Part shown: positions 1-8,851 of the stretch, piece after piece
How positions within the stretch are numbered: the first letter of the stretch is position 1
Layout of the letters: the number at the start of each line of letters is the position of its first letter
Origin: Talaromyces rugulosus
Lineage: Eukaryota > Ascomycota > Eurotiomycetes > Eurotiales > Trichocomaceae
NCBI RefSeq assembly: GCF_013368755.1
Contig: NC_049561.1
Coordinates: forward strand, 6,510,001 to 6,574,000
Reading direction: 5' to 3'
Length of the DNA: 64,000 bases
Program-made: the position numbers and the translations under genes
Notes under the pieces: model-generated
Database searches by the model: none
What the model was told of the DNA's origin: nothing
The model's input: only the letters and a program-made list of their open reading frames with translations

Positions 1-529
1 AGTTGTCTTTTAGAGGCTGCGATTTGCGTTTCTCTTCTTGTAAACTGACATAGTGATTGCACCCGGGCTTGCAGTCGATCCTGATTCCGAAGACGCTTGG
101 CGGGTGTGGAATAGGAGGTTTGCACACAAACGGATTGACAAATGGTCGGTACCCGCTTCCGGATACGGGAACTGTGTTCGGGCTCATAGAGAACAGGGAC
201 GGTGTATTGTTATGTTGCGTGAAGGGAGATGGCATGCTATCATCCCTAGCAAAGAGAGGCCGTGTGTTGTTTTGCGACGGCTGCTGCGACGGCGTCCAGT
301 TGCCAAACAGCGAATTACCGCCTGTCTGTCCGGGTGAAGGAGTTGGTTGATTCTCCGGCCTGAACATGCTGGGCTGAGTCGATGCTTGATAGTTAAACAG
401 TGATGAGTTCTGGTTGATGGTCGTTGTGGAAATGGCAGCAAACGGGGACTCTGGCGGGACAGCTGCTGGCTGGCTGTGTCCCTTCCCCAGCATATTTATA
501 GAACGGGCTTGCGAGCGCGTCGTTGGCAT
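1..529 (-). CDS. 5' part of an unrecognised gene, cut by the window edge
   Basis: An open frame on the minus strand starts at an ATG at 529 and stays open for 176 codons to base 1, so only the N-terminal part is present. The translation begins MPTTRSQARSINMLG and is rich in Ser, Pro, Gln and Asn, with recurring S-L-F pairs (NSSLF, NSLFGNW, TPSLF). Near the edge it becomes more ordered (PFVCKPPIPHPPSVFGIR, then CKPGC). A TATA-like stretch lies inside the first codons rather than upstream. I recognise no family. The low-complexity composition suggests a disordered region, as found in nuclear or signalling proteins, but that is a guess. The length of open frame and the start codon support it being real; an intron inside cannot be excluded. 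Confidence 0.5.
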   Translation of the reverse strand, partial: MPTTRSQARSINMLGKGHSQPAAVPPESPFAAISTTTINQNSSLFNYQASTQPSMFRPENQPTPSPGQTGGNSLFGNWTPSQQPSQNNTRPLFARDDSMPSPFTQHNNTPSLFSMSPNTVPVSGSGYRPFVNPFVCKPPIPHPPSVFGIRIDCKPGCNHYVSLQEEKRKSQPLKDN

Positions 530-1496
530 TTTGTCGGGAATTTCCAAGTAGATGTATGCGATCGATATTCTGAATGGTTGAATGACGGAAGATGGAAGGT
601 GGAAGTAGGTAAGTTCTAAATACCGTTTGCTCCGGTGGCGATCGTAGTACGTACACCCTCCATCAGTCGTGATTGGCATGGTATATTTTCGGCTCAACAA
701 AGAATGCAACCTTTCATAATGAAACTTATTTCATAGAGGGCACATCGGTTCTATCTTTATTTTGCTAATCTCGGCCCCACATTAAAAAGGACATACTAAG
801 CATATTCAGAAATATCATTGATTGCATTCTATATATCTATTTTCTTCCGTCCCAAATTGACGCCCGTTTTATATATCTCAATCCAGTGTGTGGTTTGAAT
901 CAGCCTATTCTTTGTTGCACATAAAAGACTAATCGCACTGTCAGGCTCTGAAGCAAAGAAGACAGTATGTATTTCAAAATCAGCACTCGTACCAGACTTG
1001 ATTCTTCTACTGAATAATATTGAACTGCCATTTAAAGATGTGGGGTAAGATATGAGAGAATGGACCAATCACGAACGTCTGCATGAGCTTTACCTTGCTG
1101 ATAAAAAGAATGTCACTGTTTCCCTTCTCCAACCTCAGTGGCAAATTGCGTTCTCAGGTTGACATTATCTGCCTCAGGCCTAATATACTGTCATGCCAGG
1201 CGCAAGCGAACAAAGGAAACGCCTTTCTAATTGTAATCAACCTTCATCATGTCAGTCAATTCAGTTATTCTTGTCAAGCAGAGCTGTCTAATGACGCTTT
1301 TCCTAAACCTGCCCCCTCCCCTGAACTATGTCCACTCAGATCGACATTTTTACGACCTATTGACACCTAGAAGTCTAATAAATACGAAATAAATATTTCA
1401 TATTCATGTCCTAGGATAGGGCTGGTGCATATTTACAAAGTTATCCAGAGGAACTCCTTAAATTTCACCATAACTGTACATATCAACTAATATAGA
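530..1496. other. Intergenic, no gene seen
   Basis: AT-rich spacer between the left-edge gene and the 3' end of the GH49 gene. Short open frames at 829-1068 (-) and 1083-1370 (+) have no recognisable motif or splice context. Nothing else stands out. Confidence 0.6.
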
Positions 1497-3158
1497 CTAT
1501 TGATACACCATAGCCGAGGTATAAGTAGAATCCACGTTAATCTGGCCTACACTCTCCGCATTATCTGCCGTGATCTTGGTCGTGCCAACACGAAAATCCT
1601 CAATCACAAAGTTACTCACATTAGCTTGCACACCCGTAATAGCATCATAAAACACCGGCATCTGGCTTTCAGTGGTATCCAGATCCGACGGCGCAAACTC
1701 TTCGATCCAGGCATTGCTAATCGTCAGATTTGCCAGCGTCTGGAGCACCGAGATACGGAAAAGGCATGCGGAGGGCCCCTCGGCGCGGAAATTCGACCAG
1801 GTCACGCCGGACATGGTGTTGGACACATTGGCGGTGCTGTGGTTGGATGAGATGCCCGTGGTGCTAGCAGTATAAGCGTTGTCGGCGCCGATCAGGCCCG
1901 GATTGTTTTCGGCTGCGCTGTAGCTCTGGTGGATGACGCTGACGTCGTTGATGGTGATGTTAGTTAGGGCGCGAGACGCCCAGCCAAACTGCACGACGGG
2001 TGCCGTGGCCATTTTCCAGACTACGACGCCGTCGATGTTGACGTTGGAGTAGTATGTTTTGATGGTGTCGTCGTTGACGTGGTAAAAGATGTCCTGGCCC
2101 TGGGCGCCATCGTAAAACTCAAGTCCGTCGGTCTGTTCGTAGAAGGAGCCGACTTGTTTGTAGTCTCGGACGGTGGTAGTCAACAGCGACATATCACCGG
2201 TCCAGTCCATGGAATTGAACGGTGGTGCATTGATGGTCGGACCGACTAGGTTGAAGGTCTGCGGCGACGAGCCCGTCTGGCCACTCCATATCCGGAGACC
2301 GTTGTTGTCACTGCCGGTGGTATAGTTGGTATCTGGGTCTGCGTACCAGACATACTGCTCGCCAGAAAGAACCCCATGCCCGGTCGCCTGGACTTTGGAT
2401 CCGGTGTTGGAGAACTCAACGGCGCCTTTCACATAGGCTCCGGGGGCAAAGTACACCCAATTGACACTGCTGCTAAGTTTCACGTGGTCGTATCCAGTGC
2501 AGTAGTATACCCCAGGTTTGAAGATGACGGTGGATGACTCGGTGGTATCCAGTCCGGATACCAAGCCTTCACTTACCACCAGGGCATCAGAGGACGAGGG
2601 CACGATAGACGCCTCTTCCATCGGACTAGCAAAGATCAGGAGCGCGTTGTTGGGCAACAACTCTCCCGATACGGTCGGGCTCTGAAGGTCATCATCGAAC
2701 TCAACGGAAAAGCGGTATCCCCGGGAGCTATACGGCACCGTGATGTAGAGATTTCCCTCCGAGACGGACGAGTTGAAACCGAGGTTGGTTGGCCGGATAG
2801 TATAGTTACCAACAGCATTGGTGTTTCGGGATATCACCACTGTAGCGTTGGAGTCATACAAAAAGGAGCTCCAGGCCATTGTCGTGCCGACTCCATAGGA
2901 ATGCTCCGTAGTCATGCCATTTCCGGGAATGGCTTCATAGGCAAAGGAATCATAAAAGACGCTCGTGTTGGACGAAGGGGCCACCTGTATGCTGTACAAG
3001 TGCGATTGGCGCACATTGCCGTCCTGGACGGGGCTCTCGGTGTTGACTTCACCTGTCGAATGCCACCATGTCGTGAGGTCATCCAGATCTGCGGTGTTGT
3101 TCGTAGAGGCCTGAGCACACGGCAGCAAAAGCGCCAGGAAAAGAGGAGAGAAAAACAT
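1497..3158 (-). CDS. Secreted GH49 glycanase (dextranase/isopullulanase type)
   Basis: Single-exon gene of 553 codons for a secreted glycoside hydrolase of family 49, whose members cleave alpha-1,6 links of dextran (dextranase) or alpha-1,4 links of pullulan (isopullulanase). A signal peptide (MFFSPLFLALLLPCAQAS) leads into the family start region WWHSTGEVNTESPVQ. The fold is expected to be an N-terminal beta sandwich followed by a parallel beta helix. The family's three catalytic aspartates are visible as D344 (TDGLEF) and D363/D364 (NDDT); their spacing of 19 and 20 residues matches D353/D372/D373 of Aspergillus niger isopullulanase. There are many N-glycosylation sequons. Length fits the family (about 560-610). 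The substrate, dextran or pullulan, cannot be decided from sequence alone. It is divergent from the MFS gene at 4437, and three CreA-type sites lie upstream. Confidence 0.93.
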   Translation of the reverse strand: MFFSPLFLALLLPCAQASTNNTADLDDLTTWWHSTGEVNTESPVQDGNVRQSHLYSIQVAPSSNTSVFYDSFAYEAIPGNGMTTEHSYGVGTTMAWSSFLYDSNATVVISRNTNAVGNYTIRPTNLGFNSSVSEGNLYITVPYSSRGYRFSVEFDDDLQSPTVSGELLPNNALLIFASPMEEASIVPSSSDALVVSEGLVSGLDTTESSTVIFKPGVYYCTGYDHVKLSSSVNWVYFAPGAYVKGAVEFSNTGSKVQATGHGVLSGEQYVWYADPDTNYTTGSDNNGLRIWSGQTGSSPQTFNLVGPTINAPPFNSMDWTGDMSLLTTTVRDYKQVGSFYEQTDGLEFYDGAQGQDIFYHVNDDTIKTYYSNVNIDGVVVWKMATAPVVQFGWASRALTNITINDVSVIHQSYSAAENNPGLIGADNAYTASTTGISSNHSTANVSNTMSGVTWSNFRAEGPSACLFRISVLQTLANLTISNAWIEEFAPSDLDTTESQMPVFYDAITGVQANVSNFVIEDFRVGTTKITADNAESVGQINVDSTYTSAMVYQ

Positions 3159-3298
3159 GGTAGGTCATGTATGGACACACCCTGCCGTGATATCAAGCCG
3201 TATAGCAGTCCAAAGAAAAGAATGCGGTGGACGCATCAAGCAGTTGAAACGGGCCAATTGATCAATTAGTCGATATATTTCTTCACAATTTCATCGGC

Positions 3299-3304
3299 GC
3301 GGGG
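3299..3304 (+). promoter_or_regulatory. Candidate CreA site (SYGGRG)
   Basis: GCGGGG, about 140 bp upstream of the GH49 start codon. It fits the CreA carbon-catabolite-repression consensus SYGGRG. The motif is short and can occur by chance; clustering with the sites at 3462 and 3590 makes it more credible. Confidence 0.4.
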
Positions 3305-3461
3305 GTGTTTGTTCAAGGTTTATATAGGAATTGTGCCCTACAGTGACGAAATATATACAAACCGAGTCAGTTGTCGGCGACTCGTCGCACACTCATGCAG
3401 GAACATCTGAAGCTAGAATAAAAAATCAACAAGTTAAAGAAGAGATGCGGTCATCGCGATA

Positions 3462-3467
3462 GCGGGG
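3462..3467 (+). promoter_or_regulatory. Candidate CreA site (SYGGRG)
   Basis: A second GCGGGG, about 300 bp upstream of the GH49 start. Paired CreA sites are generally more effective than single ones. Confidence 0.4.
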
Positions 3468-3589
3468 GCACTTTTAGGGTGACCAAACATGAAACATCAG
3501 AGGCTCACTAGAGCGACGATTCCCCGAGAGCCGATGGACGCTCCACCACAGACCCTCCAGAGACCCTGCGTTAACTGAAGCCGGTAATT

Positions 3590-3595
3590 CCCCGG
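3590..3595 (-). promoter_or_regulatory. Candidate CreA site (SYGGRG)
   Basis: CCGGGG read on the minus strand, in the same GH49 upstream region, about 430 bp from the start codon. Confidence 0.3.
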
Positions 3596-4436
3596 CGCAT
3601 CGCATAGAAACAGAGGGACTGAGACGGAGTAAATGCGCGCCGATTCAAACCGTCGAACTTTGTTATCCATCGGCGCAAGTGCCGATGTGGTCGATATGTT
3701 GCTTAACAAAATCTGCACGGACGTCTGTATGATAGGTCAATATGATAAGGATCGGTTTAAGGTGTTCTCCACCTTTTAATTTTATCCCCTGTCCATGCAG
3801 GGGCTTGTCAACTGCCGCCTGCGACTAATTTTTAAGTCGAAAAGATAGTAGTACGTATTTCCAGGATCCGCGCATAATACGTACCGGATATTAATATAGC
3901 CATCGCGTATATCAGTTGATCCATCATCGGATCTTTTTCCATGATGAAAGTTGACGGTGATGCAGATACATAACAGTACTCACTGAAAATAATTCGCTAG
4001 TACGTACTAGTACCTGCACTCCCCCTACATTCCACCCGGGGTCAACTCATTCCAGCCATGCTTGTGCGGCGTGCCACATGTCTATCGCGAGGTGAACGAG
4101 GAAAAACGCAAGGAAATACAGACCACCTCCCAATTGACATGTATTTGATACGACGCGATAGGGATGGCATGCATAGCAGTTGATGTGATCATCCTATAGT
4201 CTGTGGGCCAAGCGGCCAAACCGCATCCCTTGAGAGACGTCCGATGTTGACCCTTTTTACCTTTAAAACTGCTATTAAAGCTGCCTTATCTGTCAAGAAT
4301 GACTCGGCACTCTGTTCTCATGCCACCGATTTGCCATATATTTTAGACGCGACACTTCTTTGCCGTACCAATTTGCGTTTTATGGGATACGCCGCCATGA
4401 CGGGCCTCAGAAACTGAAGATATAGATCTTGCCAAA

Positions 4437-6180
4437 ATGGACTACTCTCTGCGACCAGCCTCGGTCTGCACATCAGAAGATGGGTCCAAGTTTGACGGCA
4501 CAGGACAGACTACAGCCTCGGAAACACAACAACAGACGCCCAACAACAAACACTACCGCCTCCGCCTCTGGGGAATCATCGCCGGTCTTTGCGTAATCAA
4601 TCTGCTGTGTGCACTTGAAGGGACAGTTCTTATAACGTCACTACCGAGCATCGCGGCTGAACTGGACTTGGGTGACAAATTCGTTTGGGTCAACAATGTA
4701 TTCTCTCTTTCGGCGTAAGTATTTGAATTAACCCGGAAATTCATACCACTGACACAGTTCCAGCGCAGTTATTATCCCCAGCTGTGGCCAATTGGCCGAT
4801 CTATTCGGACGCAGATGGGTGACGCTGGTGATCGTGGCGGTATACCTGGTTGGAAGCGTGATCTGCGGCGCCGCTCAAAATGCATCCATGCTCATCATCG
4901 GCCGTGTTATCCAGGGAATGGGCAGCGGTGGAGTGGAGATGATTGTACCAGTTGTCATTGCTGACCTGGTACCGTTGCGACAGCGAGGAAACTACATGGC
5001 TTTGGTTCTGGGCATATTTGCTTTGGGGACCGTTCTTGGGCCGATTCTAGGCGGCGTGATCATTCAAACGACTACCTGGAGATGGATCTTCTACATGAAT
5101 ATTCCAATCTGTGGGGTAGGTCTTGTCATGCTGTTTCTTTTTCTCCGTGTCGGCCACAACCGGGAAATCAGTTCTATGCAACGTCTGAAGAGGATCGATC
5201 TCATGGGGGCTTCCATACTCATAATGGCCAGTGTTTCTGTCCTGCTTGCCCTGACCTACGGAGGCTCTAGCCACTCGTGGTCGTCAGCACATATTCTCGT
5301 TCCATTATTCCTTGGGGTTAGTGGACTCGTTTTGTATATGCTGTACGAAGGATCGCAATTTTGCGTGCAGCCCATGACGCCGTTGAGACTATTCGGAAGT
5401 TTGTCTTCGGTGGTGCTGTCCGTCAATACCGTTATTAACGCATTCCTGCTACAATGTGTCACCTTTTTTCTCCCAGTCTACTTTCAGGCAATTCTTGACT
5501 CTCGCCCCTCCACATCTGGAATCCATCTCCTCCCCAGCGTTCTGATGGCCATCCCCGGGGCAGCCATTGCCGCTCTGGTTTTGACCCGCACAGGAAGATA
5601 CAAATTCCTTCACCTGTTGGGGTTTGCTCTGGTCACCGTCGGTCTCGGCCTGTTCAGCATGCTCGGACCGCGTACGTCAACCGCCGAATGGGTGATGTTC
5701 CAGCTGGTCGTTGCAGCCGGCGCCGGCATGGTGTTTGATTCCCTGTTACCAGCCTTTCAAGCAGGCCAGTCGGAGCGCGACCAAGCCGCGGCCACAGCCA
5801 CTCTGACATTTCTACGTTGTTTTGCGAATACCTGGGGCTTCGCCGTGCCAACGGCCATCTTCAACACGCAGATCGAGCGCGGACTAGACGCTGTGCGTGA
5901 TGTCGACGTGCGCCAGGAATTGTCTCATGGACAGGCGTTTCAGCACGCTACAGGCGAGTTCATGCGCTCGCTGTCCCAGAACACGCGCGACGAAGTCAAA
6001 GGTCTGTTTGATGAGGCGCTCAGACGCGTGTGGAAGGTTTCTGTTGCCATTGCCCTTGTGGCTCTGCTGCTTGTTCTGCTTGAAAAGGAGGTTCCTCTGC
6101 GCCAGGAACTTGAGACGGAGTATGGGCTTGAGGGTGGTTCAAGAAAAGAAAATGATGAGAGTAATTCGGCATCGAGATGA
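4437..6180 (+). CDS. DHA2-type (14-TM) MFS drug/toxin efflux transporter
   Basis: Two exons, 4437-4714 and 4764-6180, give 564 residues. The 49-bp intron has a GTAAGT donor and a TTCCAG acceptor and restores the frame across Ala-Ala. The protein is a major facilitator superfamily proton antiporter of the drug:H+ DHA2 group. The first membrane segment is followed by LEGTVLITSLP, the D1-like motif. Motif A reads GQLADLFGRR, and motif C appears as GTVLGPILGG in TM5. Hydrophobic segments continue to a charged tail (GLEGGSRKENDESNSASR). Such pumps export fungal metabolites or xenobiotics at the plasma membrane. No biosynthetic gene is next to it, so its substrate is open. It is divergent from GH49 and not a sugar-transporter type. 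Confidence 0.9.
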
Positions 6181-6582
6181 TACTGAATGCAGGATGTCAA
6201 GATGATGACAATCAGGCTAGTTGCTAACCTTGCAATATAATAACAGTCAAGAAAGTCAATCTAGACAGACTCATTGCGCACTTCATACCCCCACCCATCA
6301 AGACTTAACTTGCCAGTGTAAAAATGCAACAGTTGTACCAGAAATAATAATCATAATTTGTATACAATCCCAGCTCGCTCCGTGATTGGCCACCTGCGGT
6401 GGGTCCAGGGCTGCGACGCGCCAAAACCCTAATCGCACTCACCGATACGGCAAAGCGGCGTCCGCCCGCTAAAAGCTCGTCTCCCTCGTCAATTCTTTCT
6501 ACCCACCCGTTACTCCGCTCCAGCAAAAGAGAAATCGTTCCTCCCAGCGACAAACCTCACCAAAAAAAAGAAACCAGAAAAA
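6181..6582. other. Spacer and promoter of the S28 gene
   Basis: About 400 bp between the MFS stop and the S28 start. It holds a telobox-like AAACCCTAA at 6424-6432; otherwise nothing clear. Confidence 0.6.
6424..6432 (+). promoter_or_regulatory. Telobox-like AAACCCTAA upstream of rps28
   Basis: AAACCCTAA lies about 150 bp upstream of the S28 start codon. Telomere-repeat-like boxes recur in promoters of translation genes in several eukaryotes. That it works so here is an inference. Confidence 0.35.
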
Positions 6583-6935
6583 ATGGATTCCGCCAAAGTT
6601 CCCGTCAAGCTCGTCAAGGTGACCCGCGTTTTGGGCCGAACTGGTATGGGAAACCCAAGATGAGATGTTTTGAAGATTGGACAAAGGGTTAACGAAATTC
6701 TGTGTGCAAATAGGCTCTCGTGGTGGTGTCACTCAGGTTCGCGTCGAGTTCATGGACGACCAGACCCGTTCGATTATCCGTAACGTCAAGGGACCTGGTA
6801 TGTTTGGATGCGAATTGCGACAATATTTTGGAAGGTCAAAAACAAGGGAAACTAATACAATTGATCTCCACAGTCCGTGAAGACGACATCCTCTGCCTCC
6901 TCGAATCCGAGCGTGAAGCCCGCCGTCTCCGATAG
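6583..6935 (+). CDS. rps28: 40S ribosomal protein S28 (eS28)
   Basis: Three exons, 6583-6643, 6714-6797 and 6874-6935, encode 68 residues, the normal length for eS28. The start reads [20 protein letters not shown]; exon 2 carries [15 protein letters not shown] and exon 3 ends [12 protein letters not shown]. Both introns (70 and 76 bp) begin GTATGG/GTATGT and interrupt glycine or valine codons after the first base. eS28 is a component of the small ribosomal subunit near the mRNA exit and E site. Intron-rich small ribosomal genes are usual in fungi. The near-invariant protein makes this assignment secure. Confidence 0.98.
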
Positions 6936-8011
6936 ACGCCTTGTTTCTTTTATTTTCAGCTGGATTTAATGAACAACAACCAACGACAAAAAAAATTCGA
7001 AAATGTTTCAATATCAAAGTTGGGAGAAGGAATTTGTTTGATTTTTTTTTTCGAAAGATGGTTGAAATCAACGGATAATCATGATTTGAATTTGGATCAA
7101 GTCGAAGTTTGAACGTCGCATGATCGGAAAATGGGAGTTATTTTCTTGTTTTAGACGCCCTTTTTTTTTATTCTTGAAATCAATAACGGGCATCGTCATA
7201 TCATGATCATCAAATCCGGAATTCGAATTCTTTTCTCACTTTTTCTCTCTTCGGAACTTTCAAGGAACTGCGTGATATTGAGTAAACTGGGGATATGGCC
7301 TTGTTGCAAGTGGCCAGCTCAATAGCTACATGCGATTGATTTGATCACGATGTCTTTTCCAAGATCAATCAGTCCAAGTTCTGCAAGATGGTCTTGGTCG
7401 TATTTGTTCTGACTGCAATGTCTAGTATTCGTAAGCGTGGATCGTCTCGAAAAGACCAGAAATGGACTATCATTTCATCCCGTCATCCGGACTTGATTTT
7501 AGAAGCTGATCGCTGCTAGTTGGAATTTGTTAGAGATGAAACGACGGCTTATGTTTCGCTCCTACTTATCCACGACTTGGTAGTTGCAGGTGTTATTATG
7601 TTCTCAATGTCGATGGAAAGCAGTCATGCACGTAAACCGCTTCCATAAGTATCAGCTTCGTTTGCTCCACCCTACAGTGTAGCAGGCGCCGCCACAGCTT
7701 CAGAAATCTGCAGAATATTGTCCAGCTCTTCCTCGGGTGTTCTTCCAAATTCACTCGGTAGCAACTCTAAAATTGAGAAGGGAGAGGGATAGTTCTGTGT
7801 AGAGTGGGCAAGACCGGGCAAGTTGTTATGTTCAATATTAGGGCCCAGTTTACCATTATCAAAGTTCTATACTCATAACATTATATGATGTCATTTCAAT
7901 CTATCTAAAGGGACAATTATCAAAGTAGTACTATTATATCCAACGATTCATCCAGGTACAAAAAGTAAAAATCATATCATCGTTCCATCATCCAGCCCAA
8001 GAATAGAAAGG
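6936..8011. other. Intergenic, no gene seen
   Basis: Contains the S28 3' region with T- and A-rich runs and then AT-rich sequence up to the next gene. No coding exon could be supported. Confidence 0.6.
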
Positions 8012-8851
8012 CTAGGCTCGCCGAGCAAACGCCAGAGGCTTCCTGTCAAGGGACCACTTGTCAGACTTCCACTCTGGAACGCCAGTGCCTATGCTAGGAG
8101 GGGTTCCTGTTCCGCTAACTGTCGTCGAGGTAGATGTCCAAGGGAAGACGGGTTCTCTCGAGGTCGTGGTTGTGCTGATACTGGTTGTGCCAGTTTGGGT
8201 AGCTGTTTCAGTGGCAGATCCAGTAATGGTTGCAGTAGCAGGTCCGGTAGCAGGCTCAGTGGTAGTAGGTCCAACAGCAGGCCCAGTGGCAGTCCCCGTC
8301 ACAGTCTCACTCACAGCAGACGTAACTGGAACAACCACAGCTGTCGTTTCCCCCCCTGGAACACTGCCCCCAGTCGACGCTGGCACCACAGTATGCGTAG
8401 CAGTGAAAGTAACAGTAACAGTTTCCGTCTCCGTCGCGGGTAGTGGACAGCCAGACGTCGGCACACCGACCGGAAAGGTCGTTTCTGGAACCAGCGTAGT
8501 CCAAGTTGCTTCCCTCACCGAGGTCGAAGCAGTAAGCCATGTCGAATAGATTGTCGATGCACCCGTAGTGCCGACCGAAGTCGAGGTCGGGATGAAGACA
8601 GTCTTGGTCTGGGTGTTGGTATATGTGTAGGTAACGTGGTGGCCTGTACCGGAAAAAGTCGAAGCCGATGTGTATGTAGACGTGAGTGTAGTTTCCGGCG
8701 GCGGAGGAGGCCAAGTTCCTCCGGTAGACAACGGAGGAGGTGGAGGGAAAGTGGTGAAGCCAGAAGGTTGAGGTTTGTGATGGTCCGGCCAGTTGCCGGG
8801 ATAGGCAAGGGAAGAGCCGATTAGGGCTACGCCGGCGATGAGGAAACGCAT
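8012..8851 (-). CDS. Secreted Thr/Ser/Pro-rich mucin-like protein
   Basis: A 279-codon single exon. A signal peptide (MRFLIAGVALIGSSLAYP) is followed by a proline-rich segment with two runs of five prolines and then a long Thr/Ser-rich region with repeated T-A-T and T-G-P motifs. Such regions are expected to be heavily O-mannosylated, as in cell-wall or cell-surface proteins. The only cysteine seen in the mature part is in SGCPLP. The C-terminus (PLAFARRA) is basic rather than hydrophobic, so a GPI anchor is unlikely. No enzymatic domain is visible. The low-complexity composition makes family assignment impossible by eye, but the signal peptide and uninterrupted frame support a real gene. Confidence 0.75.
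   Translation of the reverse strand: MRFLIAGVALIGSSLAYPGNWPDHHKPQPSGFTTFPPPPPLSTGGTWPPPPPETTLTSTYTSASTFSGTGHHVTYTYTNTQTKTVFIPTSTSVGTTGASTIYSTWLTASTSVREATWTTLVPETTFPVGVPTSGCPLPATETETVTVTFTATHTVVPASTGGSVPGGETTAVVVPVTSAVSETVTGTATGPAVGPTTTEPATGPATATITGSATETATQTGTTSISTTTTSREPVFPWTSTSTTVSGTGTPPSIGTGVPEWKSDKWSLDRKPLAFARRA

Larger units (their letters stand above)
3159..4436. other. Divergent promoter region of the GH49 and MFS genes
   Basis: 1.28 kb between two divergent start codons. Apart from the CreA-type motifs I see no strong regulatory array. The open frame at 3497-3718 (-) has no start context or partner exon that I could support. Confidence 0.6.

Noticed and set aside
53..350. Plus-strand open frames at the left edge
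   Set aside because: They overlap a longer minus-strand frame with better composition that runs off the edge; no motif on the plus strand.
829..1370. Small frames on both strands between 0.8 and 1.4 kb
   Set aside because: Short, AT-rich, no start context, motif or splice partner.
3497..3718. Minus-strand frame with RVCGGASIGSRG
   Set aside because: Only 73 codons, lies in the GH49/MFS promoter region, no partner exon.
8058..8549. Plus-strand Val/Thr-rich frame
   Set aside because: Antisense shadow of the Thr-rich secreted protein; composition is a by-product of its repeats.
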